Shown here: positions 48,251 to 58,505 of the stretch, piece after piece
How positions within the stretch are numbered: the first letter of the stretch is position 1
Layout of the letters: each line of letters starts with the position of its first letter
DNA from: Paragordius varius
Taxonomy: Eukaryota; Nematomorpha
Direction: 5' to 3'
Assembly: GCA_964247055.1 (NCBI GenBank)
Contig: OZ176057.1
Span: 1,426,001 to 1,490,000, forward strand
DNA length: 64,000 nucleotides
The notes under the pieces: generated by a model
Seen by the model: only the letters and a program-made list of their open reading frames with translations
Databases searched by the model: none
Told to the model about the DNA's origin: nothing
Program-made: the position numbers and the translations under genes

Positions 48251-49854
48251 AATGGTAAAAATATTTTAGTTTAGAAAATTTATGTATTCCCAATTTGATT
48301 TTTGGGTTTAATGTTTTTCGGTTTTATATGTAATTATAAATACCTACTAAAAATATATATTCACATAAAACATCGCTGTATAGATGCAAAAATATATTTA
48401 AATTGAAAATTTTAGAGGTTTAAAAGATTACACTAATTAAATCACACAAATAAACCAATATTTTCAATCACCCTCTATAAAACATTCAAAAGCTATGAAC
48501 AATAAGGATATAATTTTTAATTATAGATAAATTTATTTAATATAAATGTATTATTATAATATAAATCACAAATTAATGTTGGAAGCACTGTTAGAAATTA
48601 GCATTCTTATTGATATTAATACAGGTAATTTTGATAATTCTATTAATATACGATACGGTTTATGTTCATGGTGATCATTACTTTTAGATTAAGGAATATC
48701 ATTAGATGCCAAATCAATATGATTTGTAGATAATCCTGAAAATTACAGTCAACATGGGATTATATCAACTAAAATATAAGATAGAAACGCATTCGATTAA
48801 AGTATTTGAAAATTAACACCTGGATTCTAGAAGTATTTTCAATATATTTTATATATTGGGGGCTGAAACACCCAAAGTTTGAAAGGGGACTAAATAAGGT
48901 CATGGCTTTTTAACAACGAAATTTGCAAAAAAAATTTTTCTTCGATAAAAAATTAAAAATGATATTTTATGTTTATGCGTTTTCGTTCTACCATCTTAAA
49001 TTAAAAATGAAAAACGATTCTTCACCAGAGGAAACAATGTTAGTGTTGCCTGCTTAGTTTTTGGAGTGCTGTTGTATTCAAAGATTTTGAAAAAAAATAT
49101 TTGTTTCTATTTTCTATTTGACTTCATTGGTGAAATCATATAAGCCTTTTCATATTTTTAAAATTTGGCTGGTAAAACGAAAACGTAAAAACATAAAATA
49201 TTATTGAATTAATTATAAAAAAATTTTTTTTTGCAAATTTAGCTGTTAAAAAGCCAGGTCAACCTTATTTAGTCCCCTTTCAAACTTTGGATGTTTACTG
49301 CCCAATATTAAAAATTATGTTGAAAATACTTCTAGAATCCAGCTATTAATTTTCTAATACTTTAATCAAATACGTTTCTATCTTATATTTTAGTTATTAT
49401 AATCCCAAAAAATGATGTTGATTATAATTTTCAGTATTATCTAGATTTCCTATCATGATATTAATCTAAGTTATGATCACCATGAACGCACACCGCATCG
49501 TACAATATTAGAATTATCAAACTAACCTGTATTATATCAATAAGAATGCTAATTTCTAGCAATGGTTCCAACATTAATTTGTGATCTATACTATGATAAT
49601 ATATTTATATATAAATAAATTTATCCATAATTAAAAATTATTTCTTTATTGTTCATAGCTTTTGAATGTCTTATAGAGGGTGATTGAAAAATATCGGTTG
49701 AGTATATTTTGTGTGATTTAATTAGTAGTAATCTTTTAAACCTCTAATATATTTAATTTAAGTATTTTTTTGATACATCGATGTTTATGTGAATATAGAT
49801 TATTTTTATTGGTGGGTATTTATAATTACATATAAAATCGAAAAACATTGACTT

Positions 49855-50790
49855 TTACCTGTCTTTATTATTGTATGTCAAAAATATTAAAAACATGAAT
49901 AAAATACAAGCAAAAAATAAAAAACAAATTGGAAATACAAAATTTTAAACTAAAATAATTTTACCTGTATTTATTAAAATGTCCAAAATATGTAGTAATT
50001 AATTAAATTAACAAAGCAAAACCTAAAAACAAAAAAAATAAATTTTTACTAAATTTATTAAAAACCGAAATTTTTACCTGTATTTATTAAAAAGTCCAAA
50101 ATATGTAGTAATTATACAAATAACAATGTTAAAAAAATAAAACAAAAAAAATTATATGTGACTAAATTTAATAAAAACCGCAATTATTACCTGTTATTAA
50201 AATGTCCAAAATATGTAGTAATTAATTACAATAATCAACTTTAAATAAATAAAACAAAAAAAAATATATTTGACTAAATTTATTAAAAACCGCAATTTTT
50301 ACCTGTATTTATTAAAATGTCCAAAATATGAAGTAATTAATTACAATAAACAATTTTAAATAAATAAAACAAAAAAAATTTATTTGACTAAATTTATTAA
50401 AAACCGCGATTTTTACCTGTATTTATTAAAATGTCCAAAATATGTAGTAGCTAATTACAATTATAAATTATTTTAAAAACCGCAATTTTTACTGTTTTTA
50501 TTAAAATGTCAAAAATATGTAGCAATTATCAATCTTAAATAAAAAAAACAGAAAAAATTAAATTTGACTAAATTAATTAATCGCAATTTTTACCTGGTTA
50601 AAATGTCTGAAATACTTAAAAAATATTAATAATTAACAATGCAAAACATAAAAAACAAAAACAGTCTAAAATTTACTTAAATTTTCACAATGATATATTT
50701 ATCTGTGTTTTTTTAATTAGTAATATAACAACTATATAAAATAATAATTTCAATTTTGATTAATACAGGTATTTATCATGTTAAAAAATT
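49855..50790 (-). repeat. Tandem array in right arm of FB
   Basis: Inverted counterpart of 47330-48250, with cores reading 'ttacctgtatttattaaaat' and 'gtccaaaatatgtagtaatt'. Unit number is similar to the left arm, so the array is older than, or copied together with, the inversion. Confidence 0.75.
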
Positions 50791-51123
50791 TACGAGGAAT
50801 AATTAACATAAAAAATCTAAAATACCTATTTTACTATATATTAATTTATTAAAGATAAAAACCTAAATCCGCATCTAAATACATATTAACAATAAAATCA
50901 AATGTTAACAAAATTGCTATAATATTCTCAAAATCTAACATTATAAAATATCCAAGTTTATGTTAATTCTCACGTCAATCCTCTTTTTCATATGTGTACT
51001 ACGATATAATTTTGTGGATCCGTATTTTACGCATTTGATAAACCATTAATGTTATTTGACTGGCAATAAAATTACTTAACATACATTGAAATGCATACTG
51101 TATATATATATATATATATATAT

Positions 51124-51360
51124 CAAGGCTTGGAACCGGACCGGAACCCGGTTTCTGAAATTTTAACAAGAATCGGTTCCATTGGATGGAACAACGCGGT
51201 TCCGGTTCCATTTCCCCGGGAACCACCCGGTTCTGGTTTCAAAAATTTAGGAACCCGGATCTATTTTTAAATTCTTGAGAACCAACACGGTTCCGGTTCC
51301 ACTTGTTCAGGAACCGACCCAGTTCCGATGTAACTTTATTTAAACCGGTTCCAAGCCCTG
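51124..51360. mobile_element. hAT-type MITE, cagggcttgg family
   Basis: 237 bp with ends caaggcttggaaccgg and ccggttccaagccctg and repeated ggttccggttcc blocks inside. It sits in a TA microsatellite; the flanking 8-mers are both atatatat, so a target duplication fits but cannot be proved. A shorter relative of 32449-33177, inserted 24 bp from the tip of FB. Confidence 0.78.
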
Positions 51361-51887
51361 ATATATATATATATATATCTATATATACCATTAACACATC
51401 AAATTACCCCAAACATAAACTATGCATTTGTAATATAACTCATCATAATATGTAAGCTCTATCTCTCTCTCTCTCTTTGGCCTTATATCACTAGTCGACA
51501 AATTTGGACATTTGAGAGCACCACCACTCAAAATTTTAAATTATGACTAATTTCAGTGAAACCCGAATCTGAAAACATTTTTGATTCCCCCAATCAGAAT
51601 TTTGAGATATTATAGGTTTTTCAATTTTTCAAAAACTAGAGAAAATCAAGAGAAAATTATATATAACTTTATAATAAAAAGTTATTATATTGTAAAATTA
51701 ATATCATTTAATATAACGTTTTAAACTCTATCTTGTGAATGTAAATATGTCATTTAAATATCAGGGAGAAAAAAATGGTACGGATATAAACGTCATTCCG
51801 TCTTTTTTTTCAAGAATTTAAAACGTATAAATATATATTAAAAAATACTAAAAGAGGTATTCTATGGTTTAAACCTTCGGTTTTCAG
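51361..51887. other. Microsatellites and AT-rich DNA
   Basis: TA repeat at 51361-51381 and a short CT repeat near 51460-51476. The rest, upstream of the first putative exon, shows nothing recognisable. Confidence 0.5.
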
Positions 51888-52921
51888 ATAGGCTATATTT
51901 ATTTTGTTAATTATTCTTATGGTACTTATTAGGGTTTTTCTTTTCGGTTGATTCTCACAAAAAATCCTCTATTTATATCTAGTGGATATTATTTATTTTT
52001 TAAAATGATTGGTTGCCCGGTATCTTAAATTTCAGATGGATGGGTAGCCACTTTTAGTAAAATATACTGTTATGGGTTTGGGTCATTCTTACCTAATTTC
52101 TTTATTCGATTTAATGGTAGAATTTATCTAACTTTATTATGTGAATTGGTTAATTTGACATGTCAATGGATTTTGCTTGCAAGTCTCTCCTATCGGGCTC
52201 TACGATTACTTATTGTTACCTTTACCATATCTGGCATAATTATAGGAATGCTTGAGGGTAAGTTTCAGAGCTTGTGAAAGCCGCCCGGATCTATCACACC
52301 ATAGCCTTTTAGATTTTTAATACTTTTAATCTTCTATTTTCTTATATTATCTAATGCATAGAATTTGTTATTCATGCAAATAAATTTTTTGTACAAATTT
52401 TTGTGTTAATTATAGTTTATATATCCATTTACTCGTACATATTTTAGGTATTTCCACAAAATTGTATAAATAGATATTAAAACTCAGTTTTTTTTTCTTT
52501 TGAACTACAAATTTTTAATTAATATATTAAATATAATGAATATGTATTTATTGATATTTAAAATAATAATTATGTAGCATTAAAATTCCAGATAAAATGA
52601 GAAATATTGTTTCGCGAGTTGTATCTCGCTTCAAATCTTTTATGTTCACCTATTATGTGTAGCTTCATAGTCATTTTACAGCCTAAATTTTATAAAATAT
52701 TACCTATCCGATGGTAACTTTCTACAAGCTCCTGACCTAATATTTTATAATCCTCCTTTGATACTAATATTTAAAAATATATTATATTATACCCCAATGT
52801 TGTATTTTTTTAAAGCTTTAAAAGCTTTTTCTTTTACAGATAATAGGTTTATAATAATCTTGAAAATTTTTTTTTATTAAAGGCCCATTAGCTATCCCAG
52901 CCTTAGCTTTGGATTTACTGA
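51888..52921 (+). CDS. Probable multi-pass transporter gene (MFS-like), partial exons
   Basis: Three putative exons with consensus splice sites and compatible phases: 51888-51921 (after ttttcag, before gtactt), 52036-52257 (after tttcag, before gtaagt) and 52883-52921 (after ttaaag, before gtttat). The middle exon is open for 73 codons and less AT-biased than its surroundings. The product is hydrophobic with at least two membrane segments: 'FSKIYCYGFGSFLPNFF', a charged turn 'IRFNGRIY', 'LTLLCELVNLTCQWILLA', then 'LLIVTFTISGIIIGMLEG' continuing into 'GPLAIPALALDLL'. The turn and the G-x-x-x-G-M-x-E/D-x-P pattern are what one sees around helices of 12-helix major facilitator proteins (compare SLC18-type). 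The N- and C-terminal exons are not secured, so gene versus pseudogene is open. Confidence 0.45.
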
Positions 52922-54239
52922 GTTTATAATGATAAGTACATTAATGAGGCTGAATTTTTCTCACGATTTTTTATGAATAAGCAGCATTTTTAGGCAGGTT
53001 ATATTTTCCAATATAAAGGTCAACGGCATTTTCAGATAAAGTTTTATTAAATATCACATTTTCTGTAGAGTCTTGTTAGGAAAAATGGGGGACTCATGCT
53101 CTGTCATTATTAATTTCGGTATCAAAATATTTTGTAAAAAGTTTTCCAGTATTAACATCGATATTCTGCAAGTTATTTTCTTAAATATATATTTATAACA
53201 CATGCAGAATTTATTTGGATCCTTTTTGCATTTTCGTACTAAAATTATAATGAAAATGCCTTGATCTGCTCGTTTAGATATTTAAACATATCTACACGAG
53301 GAATGATGGTTTTTTTTAAATTAAATACAAAATTAAAATATAAATTTTGGAAAAATCCTATAGGCGGCCTAAAAAATTTTTTTGTTTTGGCCTTTCCATG
53401 CTATTAGGTATCAGAAAATGAAAAAAATGGGGTGGTGCAAAACCTTGTTGAGCTGTGTAATTAAATTATGAATAACAAATCTAGTAAAATTGATAGTGTT
53501 TATACAAATTTTCCATTTAGTAACGAATAGGAAAAGAACATTTTATTGAGTTTGATTTTTGCCGTATTATGTTTTATATCTAATAAAATATTTAGGATCA
53601 TGTGTATTATGAATGCGAATCACCGGTTTTTCAAGTCGAAAATTCATCTCGCAAAGCTATTTGTACCCTGATGACCAGGGGCATCTAATATGCGGACTTA
53701 GCTATCTCTGGAGCCCGCTAAATAAATTAATTTAATAAAAAACAATTTGCTATATTACATCATTTAGCTTTATTATCGGTGCATGTCGGTATCTTACCCA
53801 AAACTATCGGAATTAATTTATATGAAATAAATCTGTGTGAAAAAAATATTATAGAGACTTATGTTCGTAAACGATATGTAATTTAAAAAAATGCAGATCG
53901 TCGAATTCGTTAATATTTAAATAAAGACATAATAGTGACTGCGACAGAATTAATAGCAAATGGTTAATACTACTTGCATAAAGTATTACCTAAAATCGAG
54001 TATAAATTGATCATGCTCTCTCAATTATGTTCATAAATTTGTGTAGGCAACTCCTGATAACACGAATGAAAGCACATCTATGTAATAGTCTCATCATTTC
54101 GAAAAACGTGAGAAATTATTTTATCCGCAAATCTTTTTTAGGGACCAGATTATGGTTGAGGGCTTTATTAAAAATTGATGTTTTGATAAAAATAATATTA
54201 TCGGACATTGTTATCAAAAGCATATATTTTTACAGTTTT
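52922..54239. other. Downstream of the transporter exons; possible further exons
   Basis: Weak exon candidates: 53091-53130 (after ttgttag, before gtatca); ~53360-53460, reading 'GGLKNFFVLAFPCY' then, after a stop, 'VSENEKNGVVQNLVELCN'; and 53597-53690 (after atatttag), reading 'DHVYYECESPVFQVENSSRK'. The last is open for about 36 codons and not AT-biased. None has enough support to call, and no transposon is recognised. Confidence 0.3.
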
Positions 54240-54420
54240 TAAACGTTTAAGATTAATATCTCGATTATCCTCTAAAAAAGCAACTGATTTTAAATAATTT
54301 ATACTACAGAGTAAAATTTTCTAAAATTAGTTACTTTTGCAACCATAATAAACATTTGGAAAAAAGTAAAATGGCAGCGAAGAGGTTTGAGAAGCCAATT
54401 TTGTAGATTTTTTAATAAAA
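54240..54420 (-). repeat. R1 fragment
   Basis: 'aaaatggcagcgaagaggtttgag' near 54368 is the reverse of the R1 mark 'ctcaaact..tcgc(c/t)gccattt'. Ends not found; a TA microsatellite follows at 54427-54450. Confidence 0.4.
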
Positions 54421-54654
54421 CAAACTAATGAATATATATATATATATATACTTAAATGCATTCCGATGTGAAAATATATCAGAATAGTGATTGGCCCTTA
54501 GGAGTGACAGTTCATCTTATTGTGGTAATTGCGAATACGCAGGCCAAATAAAAAATCTTTTAAAAAATCTGGATTCCAAAATTTATAACAAATTTATCCA
54601 TTAACTACATATAAAAAATATGATCTCGATAAAAATTTGATAATTAGTTGAGGG

Positions 54655-55195
54655 CTCGGAAAGTCCCAAATTTTTTGCCTAAAATGGAATATTTTTGGAG
54701 GAAAGGCAAAAATCCTAAAATTGAATGATCAATATCATTCTAAATTTTGACATTAAGAAAGTTTTTCTCGAAAAAGGGGTATTTTGCGATTTATGCATTT
54801 TGAGGGATGCAAACGGTATTAAAAGCCTTCAAAATATTAAAATTTTTTCTATATAAATGGATGATGCTGAACTTTTCTATCACCTCAAAATTTTGATTAA
54901 ATTTTTCGTTCATCTTAAATTTATATTTAAAATTTTTTTACACCCAGGTTTACGAATTATATAAATATGTTTTGGATCTTATAATATTTTTGTACCATCC
55001 TTCAAAATACAATAGAAAACAATTTTGACAAGTTTCGAGCAAAATATTTATTTTTCGGAAGCTTTTTTAATGTCAAAATTTATCATATGTTTAATTTTTT
55101 TATAATGTCATCTCGGCATTTCGCCTTTCTTTTGAGAAAACTATTCCATTTTGGATGGGCAAATAAATAGGGCCAGAGGCACATCTTCAAATTAA
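54655..55195. repeat. Inverted repeat ~180-bp arms next to kinase copy B
   Basis: About 54655-54800 (ctcggaaagtcccaaatttt, cctaaaatggaatatttttg, ggaaaggc) is inverted relative to about 55060-55195 (gtcaaaatttatcatatg, ctcggcatttcgcctttctt, ctattccattttggatggg). The same sequence is the middle of the R2 copy at 33340-33490. So two R2 pieces lie head to head here. Confidence 0.5.
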
Positions 55196-55570
55196 AATTT
55201 CGAAAACATTGGTTTGTTTTTTATATGTTATGATAATGATATTTTTTGGAATGAACCATTTTATCAACCAAAATTTTTTATTAAACTGTGTGGAAAATTC
55301 GCCATTTAATGATATGGAGCAGTTAGCACAAGACCACCGGGTTGGAGTGGGGTTATAATAGTGCCTATATCATCTTTTGTTTACTTCTCGCTAAAATAGT
55401 TTGAAGTACTTTTCGAATAGCTCTATTTTATCATAATATACTTTATCCCCATTTTTATATATTCAATTAACATATCACCCTTTTAGATAACGAGCATTAA
55501 AACGCAATCAATAATTCCATGTAAGTACAAGTTTTCTACATCAATCATATTACAAAATTTTTAAAAAATA
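55000..55570 (+). repeat. R2 repeat, copy at kinase copy B
   Basis: Shares 'aatgatattttttggaatgaacc', 'attcgccatttaatgatatgg' and 'tgtaagtacaagttt..tacatcaatcatat' with the 5' flank of kinase copy A and with the R2 copies at 33.3 and 40.0 kb. Confidence 0.55.
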
Positions 55571-55759
55571 AAAATAAAAAACATCTTAGGCTGACATTCC
55601 CTCTTCAGATTATAAAATGGGCAGACAGATTGGGAAAGGGTAAGATCTTCATATTTGGAAAATTGCGGTAAAAAATGATATTTTACACAAAAACGTTAAA
55701 CTTAACACATAAATATTTTCTAAAGACATACTAATTTAATTCTTGATATTTTGACATTC

Positions 55760-56115
55760 ATTACCTTTTAATGTGGTTTTATATCTCTAACGAGAATATG
55801 AAATCTTAAATATATTTAAGGTATTAAGCCAAATTTTAAAATGTGGTGTCTTTAGCTTTTTTCGGGGGAAGGCTTTAAAGGATATTTTTAAATTATAAAA
55901 AATAGTAAAAAAAAAACCTCGTCTCCAACTTTTTCGTCGCCATTTATTTAATTTTTTACACCAATATAACAGGCAAAAATTTTTATAAACAGAGAACAAT
56001 GTTTGAGAAATACTTTCACATTGGTTTATTTAAAGGATAAGCACTGGAGTGTTTAATTATCCCAAAATGTAACTGTCCATAAAAATTTGAGGGTAATGAA
56101 GTGTTAATTATTCAC
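55760..56115 (+). mobile_element. R1 TIR element in kinase copy B intron
   Basis: Orthologue of 20756-21166 within the duplication: 'cattcattaccttttaatgtgg', 'cgtctccaactttttcgtcgcca', 'aatataacaggcaaaa', ending 'ggtaatgaagtgttaa'. Present before the duplication. Confidence 0.65.
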
Positions 56116-56342
56116 CATTTTGGTAGGTAATGGAAATGTAAGTTATTAATATATAAAATCAAATTTTAAAAAGTATGGTAATCTAAACATATTTGTCGTC
56201 TATATATTGGCCGAAAGCAAACATATATTTTTATAATATAGAGGCTTTGGTTCTGTTTTCTTGTCAACTAATGTAGACGGTCACAGTATTGCTGTAGAAA
56301 GCAAAACCTAGAAATTCAGTTCTAAGAAACATTCATATAAAC

Positions 56343-57792
56343 CAGGGATTCTTAAACTTTTGTGAGTCGCGACCCCATTTAGATCGCAAATTTCTTGGCG
56401 ATCCCAATAAATATAAAAGAAAAATAAATTAATATTTTTTTATGATATATTTATCAAGAAACAATATACGTATGCATATGAAAATATATAAATTTAGAAT
56501 TCGTTTTAAAACATAAAAAATCAATTAAAATTTGCACAAATATTCCGATTATTATATATTGTATAAATTTACTATGAATCAGAGTTATAGAAATCTATAA
56601 AAAATACATATTTTTGCCAATCTCTTAAAACCGAAATTATTATTGTTATTGAAGGACGAGATCGAAATATTTTTAACTAAATAAAAATGAGAATGTGCTG
56701 CTTTTTTTCAAAATGACTGGTGGCTATCCAAGTGTTATTTGTCGGATATTTTTGCAAAGTAAACGATCCCAACCTGTATCTTCACTAAAAAATATGCATA
56801 TATATACTTCAGCGATAAAATTGCAATTTTTATTAACAAGATCAGCATTTGGAAAAGTAGAGTTGGAAAAAATTTGTTTGAAATGTTTTAGTGTCTACAA
56901 TTTCGTAATTGAGAAAATTGATTGTAAAACTTATAATAAAAAACTATTGTAGATCACTAAAAAATGCTAGAAATACATTTCCTGACATATTTTATATTAA
57001 ATATTATTAAAAAAATTATTTGAATTCAAAAGCCTTGGATTAGCTTAAGTAAGATTGATCATCTGCCACTTAAAACTCAAGAGGAATTTGTAAGTTTCGT
57101 GTGACTCAAACTTCTACAATTCTGAAAAATCTTTTGAATGAATTCTGGATGAATCAATCGCTGACATGAAATGTACTTCTGCCATTTAACACCACATATT
57201 TATGTAAAGTTACTTACTCAGCTTTAACAAACATTAAATACCAATATCGTTCAGTAATAAAAAATGTTAAGAGGTTTTTACCTAGTTTCAAACATTATAC
57301 CAAGATTACAGTACTTCAAAATATTCTTTAGGTTTAGTGACATACGAAAAAAACATGCTTTGATTCAAAATATTTTGATGGTTTCATACTCTCCGAAGCC
57401 AATAATTCATTGCATATCAAACAAAGAGGTTGTACATTGCCATTACAATTTTGAAATGTGAAGCCAAATTGAAGAAAAGACTCATCATATTTTCTTTTTC
57501 GCATAGATGTCTCTTTTCCAATACTTTGTCCTGACTGAGAAGAATTTGTTGGATTAATATCTGCGTCATTACTATTCTTATTTTTATATTTGATTATTAA
57601 TTACCGAATAAAAAGAAAACTAAAATCTTGTTACAGAGGGCACTGACAAATTAAACTAGAAGAGCAAACATAATTGTTTTTTCACAAAAGACGTTCCCAA
57701 AGACAATCTTTTCTTCAATCTTCATTAAAACATGTGAATTAGCTATGTTCGGAAGAGAAATGCTGGCATAAACAGTTTTTCGGAACCAGATG

Positions 57793-57823
<31 letters not shown>

Positions 57824-57936
57824 ATAATTGTTATTTTATAACAATAATTTTACAAGTTAAAAACATTTTCTGTTAAATTGTATTTTTATCACTCGCGACC
57901 CCAAATGGGGTCGCGACTCATAGTTTAAGAACCCCT
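56343..57936 (+). mobile_element. Decayed hAT transposon in kinase copy B
   Basis: 1.6 kb with inverted ends cagggattcttaaac..gtgagtcgcgacccca and tggggtcgcgactcatagtttaagaacccct, the common hAT CAGGGGTTCT end. It splits a kinase exon: 'catataaac' precedes it and 'aaacgaattt' follows, where copy A reads catataaacgaatta, so a short target duplication (now about 4-6 bp readable) is present. The interior keeps a C-terminal transposase remnant, 'VLLPFNTTYLCKVTYSALTN' at 57172-57231, equal to the family's LLPF-TTYLCE-GFSAL dimerisation motif. A fragment further upstream (IKYYKKN..) lies in broken frames. A TA repeat is at 57790-57820. It is inactive. Confidence 0.8.
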
Positions 57937-58304
57937 AAACGAATTTATGTTATCCAACCTCAAACATCCTCATATTGTATAATATTTGGGGGCTAAGATA
58001 TCTCCGTCAACAATTATGGTATGTCATTTTAGTAATTTGCAATTCTCTTTACAATTTTTCAATAATATCTTCAATACTTAATAATTAACAGATCATTTTG
58101 GAATATATCAATGGATTCAGGCTAGATAAAATAGCTAAATATAAAGTTAAAGAACCAATGGTCGCAAGAATAGCCCAACAGGTAATTCTCATTAGGTTTT
58201 TGGATTTTGGCGGAAGTTTACAAAGTTATAAAAAGTAATCGTGTATAAGAAAAAATTGCTTTTTTAATTATCGTTTGAATTAATTGAGAAAAATATTTTA
58301 TAAT

Positions 58305-58505
58305 AATCCATGGTAATACAGACAAAATTTAATGAAAGACCTTTTTTAAAGACGCTAAAATTTTTAAATATTTCTGCAAAGTTTGATATGAAGACATCCT
58401 CTAATAATTGCAATTAAGTAATTATCGGAAAAATTAAGATTTAAAGGAATATGGCTCTCTTTAAAAAAAATCCTTTTTAGTTTTCACGCTTTGTGTTTAT
58501 AGTTG
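58305..58505. mobile_element. M1 MITE in kinase copy B intron
   Basis: Decayed arms (atacagacaaaatttaatg..aaagac / aggaatatggctctcttt..agttttcacgctttgtg). It is the uninterrupted counterpart of the split M1 at 21795-22262 in copy A. Confidence 0.5.

Larger units (their letters stand above)
46992..51100. mobile_element. FB: 4.1-kb foldback element with ~2-kb inverted arms
   Basis: A near-complete palindrome. The left arm 46992-~49040 and right arm ~49118-51100 are inverted copies over their whole length (about 85-88% alike by eye), with only ~80 bp between them. The tips read CAGTATGCATTTT and AAAATGCATACTG and are flanked by TA inside TA microsatellites. The outer ~350 bp of each arm is unique sequence. 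The middle of each arm (47330-48250 and 49855-50790) is about nine diverged tandem units of ~95-115 bp built on 'ggacattttaataaatacag', 'gtaaaaattgcgg' and 'aaatttagtcaaattt'. The inner arm ends carry 'tttgaaaggggactaaataa'. No protein is encoded. The design matches foldback transposons such as Drosophila FB; the TA/CAGT ends suggest mariner-type mobilisation. Confidence 0.85.

Noticed and set aside
46992-51100. Palindrome as an assembly artefact
   Set aside because: The arms differ at many positions and by indels along their whole length, and the element has defined tips with TA flanks.
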